Below the pieces are notes generated by a model that was not told the origin of the DNA, searched no databases, and saw nothing but the letters and a program-made list of their open reading frames with translations. From Candidatus Aveggerthella stercoripullorum (GTDB taxonomy: Bacteria; Actinomycetota; Coriobacteriia; Coriobacteriales; Eggerthellaceae), in the NCBI GenBank assembly GCA_018712955.1, contig DVGB01000001.1:1-33288 (forward strand): a DNA stretch of 33,288 bases, read 5' to 3'. The position numbers were made by a program, and so were the translations under genes. Within the stretch, counting starts at the first letter, position 1; each line of letters begins with the position of its first letter. Shown one piece after another: positions 1 to 10,315 of the stretch.

Positions 1-27
1 GGGGGGTCCGGGGGTCCGGGGGTCCGG
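1..27. repeat. Short 8-nt tandem repeat at window edge
   Basis: The first bases contain three back-to-back copies of GGGGTCCG (3-10, 11-18, 19-26). The array may continue outside the window. It lies beyond the ATP synthase terminator, and no gene is visible between here and atpC. Function unknown. Confidence 0.7.
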
Positions 28-36
28 TGCATGACC

Positions 37-66
37 TAAAAAGGCCCGCCGGGCGGCGGGCCTTTT
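37..66 (-). terminator. Rho-independent terminator of the ATP synthase operon
   Basis: A perfect GC-rich stem (GGCCCGCC paired with GGCGGGCC, loop GGGC) is flanked by A and T runs. Read on the minus strand it ends in five T residues, so it terminates atp transcription about 110 nt after the atpC stop. A T4 run on the other side may make it bidirectional. Nothing else is recognisable between 67 and 177. Confidence 0.85.
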
Positions 67-177
67 CGGTTGATAGGTAAGGTGCACGCAAAGTGACGCA
101 GACAGGGCAGCGATGGTTGTGCGCACCTGCGCACGCCCATCCTGGCAGCAGCCTTCGTTCCCTACGCGCGATTCGCT

Positions 178-581
178 CTAGGCGACGGCCTTCAGGCGAA
201 CGTCGCACCAGGCAAGAGCGCCTTCCAGCGTCGGACGGCCAGCGTCGTCCGCGGAGAGCGCCTCGAGCTGGCGGAGCATCTCTTCGCGCTCGGCGCGCAC
301 CGCCTCGACGTCAATCTCCTCGACCGGGCATGCGCGGTCGGCAAGGATGATCACTTTTTCGCCCGTGACTTCAACGTAGCCGCCCTGCAGGGCGATCACG
401 CGCTCCTTGTCGCCTGCCTGCTTGTGCAGGCGCACCGTCCCGTCCGCCAAAGCGGACACGAGCGGGGCATGCCCCTGCAGAAAGCCCATTTCGCCTTCGA
501 CGCCGGGAACGATCACCATGTAAAAGTCCTCGGACATGAGCTTTGCTTCGGGAGTGACGATGTCGCAAGAAAGGCTGGACA

Positions 582-582
<1 letters not shown>
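178..582 (-). CDS. atpC: F1 ATP synthase subunit epsilon
   Basis: This 134-residue protein is the epsilon subunit of F1. It sits on the central stalk, couples rotation to catalysis and can inhibit ATP hydrolysis. The N-terminal beta-sandwich is clear (start MSSLSCDIVTPEAKL, then GVEGEMGFLQGHAPLVSAL and GGYVEV), followed by a C-terminal helical pair (about 86-134) of normal length. The start was set at the ATG whose last base position (582) is shared with the atpD stop (TAATG overlap), which indicates translational coupling. A longer in-frame extension inside atpD is not supported. It is the last gene of the operon, followed by a terminator. The assignment is secure from sequence and context. 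Confidence 0.96.
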
Positions 583-2030
<1,448 letters not shown>

Positions 2031-2912
2031 TTAGTCCTCCAAAGCCGCAGCGCCGCCCACGATCTCGTTGATCTCGGTCGTGATGGCGCCTTGGCGCACG
2101 CGATTGTACATTCTGGTCAGAGTCTCTGCCATTTCGTTGGCGTTGTCGGTTGCCGCCTTCATTGCGTTGCGGCGAGCGCCCTGCTCGCCCGCAGCGGAAT
2201 CGATCAGCGCGTGGTAGACCATCGTGCGAACGTAGGCCGGCAGCAGGCTATCCAGGACCGCTTCGGCGCTCGGCTCGAAGTCGACGTCGCCGCTGGAAGA
2301 GCCTTCGCCGTCCTCGCGCGCAAGCGCGCTGGTGTCGACCGGCAACAGCATTTCCTGGCGGATGACCTGCTCGGCAGCGTTCTTCGGATGGTTGTACAGC
2401 AGGACGACCTCGTCGAGGTTGCCCTCGACGTAGCCCGAGATGGCGTACTGGGCAATCGTCATGGCCTCTTCGACGGTGGGGTCCGCGGACAGGCCCGCGA
2501 ACTCGAGCACCGGCGTGATATTGCGGTACGTGAAATAGCCGATGGCCTTCTTGCCGCAGGCAGCGACGTGCACCTGCACGCCTTCGGCCGCCTTGTCCTT
2601 GATGAAGTGCTCGGCCAAGCGAAGGATGTTGCTGTTGAAGCCGCCGGCCAGACCGCGGTCTGACACCATGACGACCAACAGCGCGTTCTTCACGTCGTCG
2701 TGCTTCTTGAGAAGCGCGTTCTCGCTACCGCCCACACGCGTGGCGACGTCCGCCAACATTTCCGCCATGGATTCGGAGTACGGCGTCGCACGGTCCACTC
2801 GCTCGCTTGCGAAGCGGATCTTCGCCGCCGCCACCATCTCCATGGTGCGCGTGATCTTCTTCGTCGAATTGACGGAGTTGATACGCCGTTCTATGTCGTG
2901 AAGGTTGGGCAT
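2031..2912 (-). CDS. atpG: F1 ATP synthase subunit gamma
   Basis: This 293-residue central rotor subunit links the c-ring to the alpha3beta3 head. The conserved N-terminal helix (DIERRINSVNSTKKITRTME) and C-terminal helix (RRNAMKAATDNANEMAETL through ITTEINEIVGGAAALED) are both intact. Between them is the variable Rossmann-like domain, with SDRGLAGGFNSN at about 84-95. A short acidic/serine stretch (REDGEGSSSGDVDFE) near residues 198-212 is a lineage-specific insertion in the surface domain. It lies 12 nt after atpA and abuts atpD. Confidence 0.97.
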   Translation of the reverse strand: MPNLHDIERRINSVNSTKKITRTMEMVAAAKIRFASERVDRATPYSESMAEMLADVATRVGGSENALLKKHDDVKNALLVVMVSDRGLAGGFNSNILRLAEHFIKDKAAEGVQVHVAACGKKAIGYFTYRNITPVLEFAGLSADPTVEEAMTIAQYAISGYVEGNLDEVVLLYNHPKNAAEQVIRQEMLLPVDTSALAREDGEGSSSGDVDFEPSAEAVLDSLLPAYVRTMVYHALIDSAAGEQGARRNAMKAATDNANEMAETLTRMYNRVRQGAITTEINEIVGGAAALED

Positions 2913-2924
2913 GTTCGTGGTCCT

Positions 2925-4495
<1,571 letters not shown>

Positions 4496-4496
<1 letters not shown>

Positions 4497-5071
4497 TAGC
4501 ATTCACCTCCATCTGTTGTCTTGAGCACGGTACGCGCAGTGTCAAGCTGCGTTGCAATGCTTGCGTCAATGCGCCTTCCAGAGACGCTCATGATGATGCC
4601 GCCGAGAATGGACTTGTCCACGTGCTCGCGCAGCACGACCTGTTTGCCCAAATCCTGGGCTGCTTTGTTCGAAATCGTCTCGCGCAGTGCGTCGTCGAGC
4701 TCCACCACCGTGGTCACGTCGACCACCGCCACGCCGAGCTTCTCTTCGATCTGCTCGTCGTACGCACGGTAGATGCGACCCGCCAGTCCCAAGTCATCGC
4801 GCTCCGCCATGACCAGCAAGGTCTCGGCGAGCGCCGGGTTCATGCCCGCGAACACGTTGCGGACCAAGGTCTCGCGCTGTTCGGGAGTGTAAGCCTCCTC
4901 TGCAAGCGCGACTTCCAAGTCCACGTTGGAGCGGAGCGCCTTCGTCACCACTTCCAGCTGGTCGCGAACTTCGAGGACGGCATCCTGGCCGCCCGCGGCG
5001 TTCGCCGCGTCGAGCAGGACGGACGCGTACGTGTCGACGGTTTCTTTGACGACGAGACGATTAGTTGGCAT
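4496..5071 (-). CDS. atpH: F1 ATP synthase subunit delta
   Basis: This 191-residue delta (OSCP-type) subunit is the peripheral-stalk protein tying the b dimer to the top of F1. The N-terminal helical bundle is followed by the family's C-terminal segment ([20 protein letters not shown], then [18 protein letters not shown]). The ATG at 5071 lies 11 nt inside the atpF 3' end, consistent with coupled translation; a start further upstream would extend deep into atpF. Its stop overlaps the atpA GTG by one base. Confidence 0.95.
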
Positions 5072-5687
5072 TGAAACTGCCCGCCTCGTCCACGTAACGA
5101 GCGACGATCGCGCGATGCTCGTCATCGGAAAGGTTCTCGCCGATCAGGCGGGAAGCCACCGCGATGGACGTATCGGCCACCGAAGCCTGGAGCTCTGCGA
5201 TCGCAGCCTGCTTCTCCGCTTCGATGGCAACGCGCGCCTTGGCGATCATCTGCTCGGCTTCGGCCTGGGCCTTCGCTGTGATGTCCGTCTTGACGGCTTC
5301 TCCGGTCGCCTTCGCGTCCGCCACGATCTGGGCGGCCTGCGCCTTCGCATCCTCCAGCTGCGTCTTGTACTCGGCGAGCGCACGCTCGGATTCGATGCGC
5401 GCCTCTTCTGCCTTCTCGAGCGAGTCCTTGATGGAGGCCTCGCGCTTGTCGAGCATGCCCTGGAACATCGGCCAGCCGAATTTGCCCAGGATGAGCAGCA
5501 GCAGGATGAAGGCGACGACCATCGGGATGAACTCGGTCATGTTCGGCAGAATCGCGCTGATTCCGCCGCTCCCTTCTTCCTCGGCTGCGAAGGCGAGGGC
5601 CGGAAACGCGGCAGACGCAGTGAAGGCGGCGGCAGAGATTCCGCCCGCGCGAGCGAGCAGCCGCGATGCCTTGTTGCTTGCTTTCAC
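5061..5687 (-). CDS. atpF: F0 ATP synthase subunit b with N-terminal signal-like extension
   Basis: This is the peripheral-stalk b subunit (208 residues). A membrane helix (about 44-62, VVAFILLLLILGKFGW) leads into a long charged, alanine-rich coiled coil (about 70-165) and the C-terminal delta-contact region. The GTG start is preceded by AGGAGG at 7 nt. Unusually, about 35 residues precede the normal N-terminus: basic KASNKASRLLARAG, a hydrophobic/alanine stretch and a signal-peptidase-like AFA-A boundary before an acidic EEEGSGG. This resembles a cleavable signal peptide and may set the membrane topology. It overlaps atpH by 11 nt. The family call is firm; cleavage is inference. Confidence 0.95.
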   Translation of the reverse strand: MKASNKASRLLARAGGISAAAFTASAAFPALAFAAEEEGSGGISAILPNMTEFIPMVVAFILLLLILGKFGWPMFQGMLDKREASIKDSLEKAEEARIESERALAEYKTQLEDAKAQAAQIVADAKATGEAVKTDITAKAQAEAEQMIAKARVAIEAEKQAAIAELQASVADTSIAVASRLIGENLSDDEHRAIVARYVDEAGSFNAN

Positions 5688-5739
5688 GTTCTTTCCTCCT
5701 TCCAGCCTTATTGCGGCTTGATTACCGAACAAGACTGAC

Positions 5740-5952
5740 TTAGAGGATGAACGCGAGAACGAAGCCGATCAGAGCCAGTGCCTCGGCGAGCGCCGCGCCG
5801 ATGATGAAGTTCGTGAACAGACGGCCCTGCAGTTCCGGCTGGCGAGCGGTGCCCATGCAGCAGCCGTAGCAGGCGATGCCGATGCCCAGACCAGGGCCAA
5901 GGGTGGCCAGGCCGTAACCCACGAGCTTCAGGGCTTCGAAAGTAAGTTCCAC
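5740..5952 (-). CDS. atpE: F0 ATP synthase subunit c
   Basis: This 70-residue c-ring proteolipid has two membrane helices joined by the polar loop RQPELQ (about 37-42). The ion-binding carboxylate is E57 in GAALAEALALIGF. The glutamine of sodium-type c subunits is replaced by isoleucine in GPGLGIGI, and alanine rather than Ser/Thr follows E57, so proton coupling is predicted. Three cysteines in helix 1 (CYGCC, about 28-32) are unusual. The GTG start has a strong AAAGGAGG site 5 nt upstream. Gaps of 135 nt before and 52 nt after the gene, the former with hairpins, fit the high c stoichiometry. Confidence 0.96.
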   Translation of the reverse strand: MELTFEALKLVGYGLATLGPGLGIGIACYGCCMGTARQPELQGRLFTNFIIGAALAEALALIGFVLAFIL

Positions 5953-5970
5953 AGTGTCCTCCTTTGACCG

Positions 5971-6029
5971 GTCCGGAGCCTTTCCCCGGACCCTTTGCCT
6001 ATCAACCAACCGGACAGGGGGCGTCCGGT
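5971..6029 (-). other. Two hairpins in the atpB-atpE gap
   Basis: Two inverted repeats, GGTCCGG/CCGGACC (5971-5977 with 5987-5993) and ACCGGAC/GTCCGGT (6009-6015 with 6023-6029), lie just upstream of the atpE ribosome-binding site. No T-tract follows. Inference: an mRNA-stabilising or processing structure that raises atpE expression relative to its neighbours. Confidence 0.5.
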
Positions 6030-6087
6030 CGATTTCCGAAAGTCAGGCGCCGCAGACGCGACGCATGCGGGCACACCCCGCGCGAGC

Positions 6088-6855
6088 TTAGTGCTCGGAA
6101 GTCGCCAGCGAGATGTAGACCGCCGACAGGATCGTGAACACGTACGCCTGCAAAAACGCGACAAGCGTCTCGAGAGCGTACATGATGAACAGCAGGGCGA
6201 ACCAGCCGATGCTGACCGCGCCGAAGACAATGTTCGAGGCGGCTGCACTGATGAAGATGCTCGTGGCGGCGGCGAAGATGGCAAGCACCATGTGGCCGGC
6301 GAACATGTTGCCGTAGAGTCGGACGGCCAGCGTCAGCGCGCGCAGCACGAGCGAGATGAACTCGAAGAACCAAATGACCGGCACCATGGGTTTGGGCAGG
6401 CCGGACGGGGCGATGGACTTGATGTAGCCCCAGCCGCCATGGGCCTTGATGCCCTGCCAGTTGAAGTAGACGAATGAGATCAAAGCGAGCGCCCACGTGA
6501 CGGAGATCGTGCCCGTGGGGGTCTTGCAGCCCGGAATGAGGCCCACGAAGTTCGAGATCAGGATGAAGAAGAACAGCGTAGCCAGGAACGGGACGTGCTT
6601 TTTGTAGCCATGGCCGATCGCATTTTCGCCCATGTCCTTGCGGACGAAGTCATAGCCGTATTCGACCATGTGGACGAACTTGCTCTTCGGGACGAGAGTC
6701 AGCTTGCGTCCAGCCACCAGCACCACGATCAGCGTGATGGCCAAGCAGATGACCATCCAGAACACGTACTGCGTGACGGGGCCGAACACGAATGCCGAGT
6801 CGAACGAATGCTGGAGGTGCGATACGCCGTTCGCGAGCTCTTCCAAAGGATTCAC
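6088..6855 (-). CDS. atpB: F0 ATP synthase subunit a
   Basis: This 255-residue polytopic membrane subunit forms the two proton half-channels beside the c-ring. The essential arginine is R179 in TLAVRLYGNMFAGH, with N183 and H188 following. The C-terminal helix carries E229 and Q236 (ALETLVAFLQAYVF), the arrangement found when His and Glu positions are swapped relative to E. coli. At least five membrane helices are visible. The GTG at 6855 has AAAGG at 7 nt; a much longer frame running upstream through the atpI-like gene is rejected. It lies 17 nt after the atpI-like gene. Confidence 0.96.
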   Translation of the reverse strand: MNPLEELANGVSHLQHSFDSAFVFGPVTQYVFWMVICLAITLIVVLVAGRKLTLVPKSKFVHMVEYGYDFVRKDMGENAIGHGYKKHVPFLATLFFFILISNFVGLIPGCKTPTGTISVTWALALISFVYFNWQGIKAHGGWGYIKSIAPSGLPKPMVPVIWFFEFISLVLRALTLAVRLYGNMFAGHMVLAIFAAATSIFISAAASNIVFGAVSIGWFALLFIMYALETLVAFLQAYVFTILSAVYISLATSEH

Positions 6856-6872
6856 GTTACTGCCTTTCCGCT

Positions 6873-7154
6873 CTACTTCCTCACCAGCTTGAAAACGCCG
6901 AAGACCACTGCCGCGACCGAAAGCGCGACCGCTTCGGCAAGAACGAACGGAAGTGCCAGGTCGCGCGCGAGGACGATGCAAAGCACCGCCGTGACCGCCA
7001 GCACGAACATGGAGCCGATCAGGCCGAGCAGGAGCGAGCTCACATTGCTCAGGTTGCTCGTGCTCGTCACGCGCTTGGCAAGGGCAAGCGAGCCCATCAA
7101 AGGCAGAAAGCCCAAGATGCCGGAAAGAGCGCCAAGGAGCACCGCGAGAACCAT
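6873..7154 (-). CDS. AtpI-like small membrane protein at head of atp operon
   Basis: This 93-residue, very hydrophobic protein has about three to four predicted membrane spans (starting MVLAVLLGALSGILGF and ending FGVFKLVRK). It is the first gene of the operon, the position usually held by atpI, whose product assists c-ring assembly or Mg2+ handling. I see no family-specific motif, so the assignment rests on position, size and topology. The ribosome-binding site before the ATG is weak. Expression from the atp promoter is likely because it lies only 17 nt ahead of atpB. Confidence 0.7.
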   Translation of the reverse strand: MVLAVLLGALSGILGFLPLMGSLALAKRVTSTSNLSNVSSLLLGLIGSMFVLAVTAVLCIVLARDLALPFVLAEAVALSVAAVVFGVFKLVRK

Positions 7155-7566
7155 ATCCTGCTTTCTTCTGTCCGTGAGAGCGCAGCGCGCCCTCGTTTAC
7201 AAGCCGGAGGATATGATACCGGAAGTTACCGAACCGTATGCAAAAAACCAAAAAGAATTTCGTTGACAATGCATGTTCGTGGGGTTCGATGGTCTTTTTT
7301 ACAAAATGCGGGGATTTTTTCGGCCTAAAAGACTTCCCTTGCCCGCATTTCGCCTGATAGAGACTTTCCGGCGCGCAAAGGCTCAAAAGCAAGCCGTTTC
7401 CAAGGAAATGAGCGCACGCGCACGAAAGGCGCTTTCCGCGCTTCCGAAGCAGTGCATAATCCTTGCATAAAATGCATCGAAAACGGCAAAAAGCGAAAGA
7501 AGCGAAAACGGTGAAAGCACGCGAAGTGCCGCGCAGTGGTCGCTTTCGCGCGGTAAAGCAGCGAGC
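7155..7566. other. Intergenic region upstream of atp operon (no gene seen)
   Basis: These 412 bp are clearly more AT-rich than their surroundings. They hold the probable atp promoter, several oligo-A/T runs, and at 7453-7477 a cluster of TGCAT words including TGCAT-AAA-ATGCA. Short plus-strand frames here (7273-7470, 7463-7684) lack ribosome-binding sites and were not accepted. No clear terminator was found for the deaminase gene that ends at 7567. Confidence 0.5.
7213..7243 (-). promoter_or_regulatory. Possible atp operon promoter
   Basis: On the minus strand a TATCAT -10 box (7213-7218) is preceded at 19 nt by TTGCAT (7238-7243). The -10 hexamer matches those proposed for the dfx and NifU-like genes in this window. 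The spacer is long, so this is tentative. The predicted leader to the atpI-like gene would be about 50 nt. Confidence 0.35.
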
Positions 7567-8064
7567 TTACACCTCCGGACCGAGCTCCCCTTCCGTCTTC
7601 GCATGCTCCGGCTGGTATACGCGCAGCGCAATGCCGGACTCTTCGAGCAGGGACATGGCCAGCTCGTCGGGATACGGGTTCTGATAGACGATTTCGGTGA
7701 TGCCGGCGTTGATAAGCATCTTCGCGCACACGACGCACGGCTGCGTTGTGATGTAGATGGACGCGCCCGTGATGTCCACGCCATAGCGCGCCGCCTGAAT
7801 AATGGCGTTCTGCTCCGCGTGCAGGCCACGGCAGATCTCATGTCGCTGTCCAGAAGGAACGCCCAGTTGCTGGCGCAAACAGCCGGTCTCTGCACAATGC
7901 CGCAGGCCTGTCGGCACGCCATTGTAGCCCGTCGCCAGGATGCGCCGGTCTTTCACGATGATGGCGCCCACGGCACGGCGCAGGCACGTCGTGCGCGTGG
8001 CGACTTCGTTCGCCAACGTCATGAAATATTCGTCCCACGAAGGACGTTCGACCCCGAGCTGCAT
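7567..8064 (-). CDS. dCMP deaminase family protein (ComEB-like)
   Basis: This 165-residue zinc deaminase of the cytidine/deoxycytidylate family would convert dCMP to dUMP and feed dTMP synthesis. The zinc site is clear: HAEQNAI (H82, proton-donor E84) and PCVVC (C110, C113). Extra Cys/His residues between 57 and 78 ([14 protein letters not shown]) match the second metal site typical of dCMP deaminases. The ATG at 8064 has GGAG 6 nt upstream; the open frame continues upstream without a further good start. It appears to be monocistronic, with its own -10 box at 8093-8098. Substrate choice (dCMP rather than another nucleotide) is by family resemblance. Confidence 0.9.
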   Translation of the reverse strand: MQLGVERPSWDEYFMTLANEVATRTTCLRRAVGAIIVKDRRILATGYNGVPTGLRHCAETGCLRQQLGVPSGQRHEICRGLHAEQNAIIQAARYGVDITGASIYITTQPCVVCAKMLINAGITEIVYQNPYPDELAMSLLEESGIALRVYQPEHAKTEGELGPEV

Positions 8065-8092
8065 GGCGTTCTCCTCTCGATCGGCTCCCGCC

Positions 8093-8098
8093 ATTGTA
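8093..8098 (-). promoter_or_regulatory. Likely -10 box of the dCMP deaminase gene
   Basis: The minus strand reads TACAAT here, 28 nt upstream of the ATG. No good -35 is visible at 16-18 nt. It lies just past the last hairpin of the glyA terminator cluster, as expected for the next transcription unit. Confidence 0.5.
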
Positions 8099-8104
8099 CA
8101 AGAT

Positions 8105-8237
8105 GAGAAAAGGGTCGACCGCTTTTTCTCGTGGCCGACTGCAGCGTGCAATGCAAACGGCCTGCGCCCCTCAGGATGCAGGCCGTTTTCGTTTACTTCG
8201 TCGCCCGAATGAGAAAAAGTGACTGTCGCTTTTTCTC
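8105..8237 (-). terminator. glyA terminator cluster: three successive hairpins
   Basis: Directly after the glyA stop come three hairpins: GAGAAAAAG/CTTTTTCTC (8211-8237), AAACGGCCTGC/GCAGGCCGTTT (8155-8189, flanked by a T-run) and GAGAAAA/TTTTCTC (8105-8130). The first and third share the same arms. The middle one is the classic intrinsic terminator; all three could work in either orientation. Confidence 0.75.
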
Positions 8238-8238
8238 G

Positions 8239-9489
8239 CTAGAACTCGGGGTAGAGCGGGTGGGCATCGATGATGCCCTGGACCGTTTTGCCAATTTCAG
8301 CGAGCTTTGCCTCGTCGCCCGCGGCGAAGACCGCGGCGGCGATGCATTCGCCTACCGTGTAGAACTCGTCCGCCGTCAGACCGCGCGTCGTGCCTGCCGG
8401 AGAGCCCACGCGGATACCGCTCGTGACGAACGGGGAACGCGGCTCGTTGGGGATGGAGTTCTTGTTGACCGTCAAGCCCACGGTCTCGAGCAGCTTCTCT
8501 GCATCCTTACCGGTCACGTCTGCCGGAGTGAGGTCCACCAGGCACAGATGGTTGTCCGTGCCGCCGGAGACCAGGCGCAGGCCGCCCGCGATCATGCCCT
8601 CGCCCAGACGGCGAGCGTTCTCTACGACATGGTCGATGTACTCTTTGAAGGAGGGCTGCAGCGCCTCGCCGAAGGCGACGGCCTTGCCGGCGATTACGTG
8701 CATGAGCGGGCCGCCCTGGGCGCCCGGGAACACTGCGGAGTTGACCTTTTTGGCCAGCGCCTCGTCGTTGGTGAGGATGAGGCCACCGCGCGGGCCGCGC
8801 AGCGTCTTATGGGTGGTCGTGGTGGTGATGTGCGCGTACGGCACCGGACTCGGATGCGCGCCCGTAGCGACCAGGCCGGCGATGTGCGCCATGTCCACCA
8901 TCAGGTAGGCGTCCACTTCGTCCGCGATTTCGCGCATGCGCTTGAAGTCGATCGTGCGCGGATAGGCGCTCGCACCGCCCACGATGAGCTTCGGACGGAC
9001 TTCCTTGGCCAGGCGTTCCATTTCGTCGTAGTCGATGGTCTCGGTCTTCGGGTTCAGACCGTAGGCGTGGAACTCGTAGAGCTTGCCCGAGAAGTTCACC
9101 GGCGAGCCGTGCGTCAGGTGTCCGCCCTGGTCAAGGCTCATGCCGAGCACTTTGTCGCCCGGCTGGATGAGGGCGGTGTACGCAGCGAAGTTCGCCTGGG
9201 CGCCGGAATGCGGCTGGACGTTGGCGAAGTTGCTGCCGAACAGTTCGCATGCGCGGTCGCGCGCAAGGTCTTCCACCATGTCGACCTTTTCGCAGCCGCC
9301 GTAATAGCGCTTGCCCGGATAGCCTTCGGCGTACTTGTTCGTGAGCACCGTGCCCATCGCTTCCATGACGGAGGGCGAGGCGATGTTCTCGGAGGCGATC
9401 AGCTCGATAGTGCCGCGCTGACGCGCCAGCTCTTCGGTGATGGCGGCAGCCACCGCCGGGTCGGTTTTCGAAACGTACTTCAAAGGCAT
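8239..9489 (-). CDS. glyA: Serine hydroxymethyltransferase
   Basis: This 416-residue PLP enzyme interconverts serine and glycine, charging tetrahydrofolate with a one-carbon unit. The N-terminal signature [19 protein letters not shown] (about 26-44) is present. The cofactor lysine is K228 in [15 protein letters not shown], and [11 protein letters not shown] lies at about 198-208. Length and motifs are complete. The start ATG has AAAGGA 6 nt upstream. A TGGTAGGAT extended -10 at 9551-9559 suggests a short leader and a single-gene unit, ended by the hairpin cluster just after the stop. Confidence 0.98.
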   Translation of the reverse strand: MPLKYVSKTDPAVAAAITEELARQRGTIELIASENIASPSVMEAMGTVLTNKYAEGYPGKRYYGGCEKVDMVEDLARDRACELFGSNFANVQPHSGAQANFAAYTALIQPGDKVLGMSLDQGGHLTHGSPVNFSGKLYEFHAYGLNPKTETIDYDEMERLAKEVRPKLIVGGASAYPRTIDFKRMREIADEVDAYLMVDMAHIAGLVATGAHPSPVPYAHITTTTTHKTLRGPRGGLILTNDEALAKKVNSAVFPGAQGGPLMHVIAGKAVAFGEALQPSFKEYIDHVVENARRLGEGMIAGGLRLVSGGTDNHLCLVDLTPADVTGKDAEKLLETVGLTVNKNSIPNEPRSPFVTSGIRVGSPAGTTRGLTADEFYTVGECIAAAVFAAGDEAKLAEIGKTVQGIIDAHPLYPEF

Positions 9490-9550
9490 GATTGGTCCTT
9501 TCTTCGCACATGCCGCCTCGTCTGAGCGAAAGGCGTGTCTCTTCAGGGGA

Positions 9551-9559
9551 ATCCTACCA
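9551..9559 (-). promoter_or_regulatory. glyA extended -10 promoter element
   Basis: The minus strand reads TGGTAGGAT: TGn followed by the -10 hexamer TAGGAT. The -35 region is poor. The predicted transcript would start about 55 nt upstream of glyA, leaving the structured region beyond it outside the glyA leader. Confidence 0.45.
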
Positions 9560-9855
9560 GCAGGAGCGCCCTTTGCGCACGCCCGTTACGGCAAAGGTCG
9601 CATTTGCGCCCCGGTGGCCCACGGTGCACTTCGGCACGCAAGGCTTCGGCATCGCCGAGAAATCGGGCGCACCGGGAGACCGCAGCGTCGGCCGTTTCAC
9701 CACCTGGAGCACGGAAGGGTCGCATCGCAAGCCAACGCCAGCGAGGGGCGTGGATACCCTGCGTTGGCGGAAAGCCCGACGAAGCGGCCTTTGGGCCGCG
9801 AGGAGGAATCGGAGCGCCAAGACGGGGTACCCCGGCGACCTGCAGCGTCGAGAGT

Positions 9856-9879
9856 TCCGTCGGCCGTCAGGCCGACGGA
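9856..9879 (-). terminator. Hairpin directly after the rpiB stop
   Basis: TCCGTCGGCC and GGCCGACGGA form a perfect 10-bp stem with a 4-nt loop, beginning 1 nt after the stop codon. No T-run follows, so it may act with Rho, as a 3' stabiliser or as a weak terminator. Confidence 0.45.
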
Positions 9880-9880
9880 G

Positions 9881-10315
9881 CTAATCCAGCCCCATGATCT
9901 TTTCGACGCGGCCCGTATGGCGTCCGCCGCCGAAGTCGGTGGACAGGAAAACGCGCAGGATCTCTTCGTTCACTTCAGGCTCGACGAAACGGCCGGAGAG
10001 CGTGATGACGTTCGCGTCGTTATGCTCGCGGCACAAGGCGGCGAACTGCGGCGTGATGATGTTGGCGGCGCGAATGCCGGCCACCTTGTCGGCCGCAAGC
10101 GCCATGCCGATGCCGGTTCCGCACACGAGCACACCGCGCTCTGCCTGTCCGTCGGCCACGTCGTGCGCGACCGGAACCGCGTAGTCAGGGTAGTCGACGC
10201 GGTCGTCGTTCGCAGGCCCGCGGTCGATCACCTCGTGGCCCAACCCCTCGAGAAACGCGCGCAGGCGCTCCTTCTGCTCGAAGCCGGCGTGGTCGCTCGC
10301 AATGCTGATCTTCAT
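9881..10315 (-). CDS. rpiB: Ribose-5-phosphate isomerase B (RpiB/LacAB family)
   Basis: This 144-residue RpiB-type isomerase interconverts ribose 5-phosphate and ribulose 5-phosphate in the pentose phosphate pathway. Family residues are visible: SDHAG (7-11, D8/H9), the catalytic cysteine C65 in [16 protein letters not shown], the [14 protein letters not shown] segment (96-109, H98/N99) and the C-terminal [11 protein letters not shown]. The ATG overlaps the glpK stop (ATGA, 4 nt), so it is translated with glpK. The much longer open frame (to 10861) reads through glpK out of frame and is spurious. RpiB relatives can act on other sugar phosphates such as allose 6-phosphate; the glpK linkage does not settle this. 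Confidence 0.95.
   Translation of the reverse strand: MKISIASDHAGFEQKERLRAFLEGLGHEVIDRGPANDDRVDYPDYAVPVAHDVADGQAERGVLVCGTGIGMALAADKVAGIRAANIITPQFAALCREHNDANVITLSGRFVEPEVNEEILRVFLSTDFGGGRHTGRVEKIMGLD

Larger units (their letters stand above)
9490..9880. other. Unassigned structured intergenic region between rpiB and glyA
   Basis: These 391 bp contain no convincing gene. The glyA promoter occupies 9551-9559. From about 9560 to 9850 lies GC-rich, hairpin-dense DNA. It includes GCGGCC-TTTG-GGCCGC (9784-9799), CGGGGTACCCCG near 9824-9835 and an 8-bp stem at about 9732-9769. Two segments, 9648-9690 and 9794-9850, resemble each other (shared GAATCGG-like and GCAGCGTCG words). I tested it by eye against RNase P RNA, tmRNA, SRP RNA and the glycine and ZTP riboswitches and found no fit. 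Confidence 0.4.

Noticed and set aside
4497-4502. ATG start for atpA at 4502
   Set aside because: The GGAGG site is only 3 nt away. The GTG at 4496 has proper spacing and overlaps the atpH stop.
7263-7268. Plus-strand TTGACA as a promoter
   Set aside because: No -10 box lies 16-18 nt downstream and no plus-strand gene follows.
9490-9880. RNase P RNA, tmRNA, SRP RNA or a glycine/ZTP riboswitch in the rpiB-glyA gap
   Set aside because: Signature blocks (GAGGAAAGTCC, GGAAGGAAGCAG, paired glycine aptamer cores and others) are absent on both strands. The glyA promoter lies downstream of most of the region.
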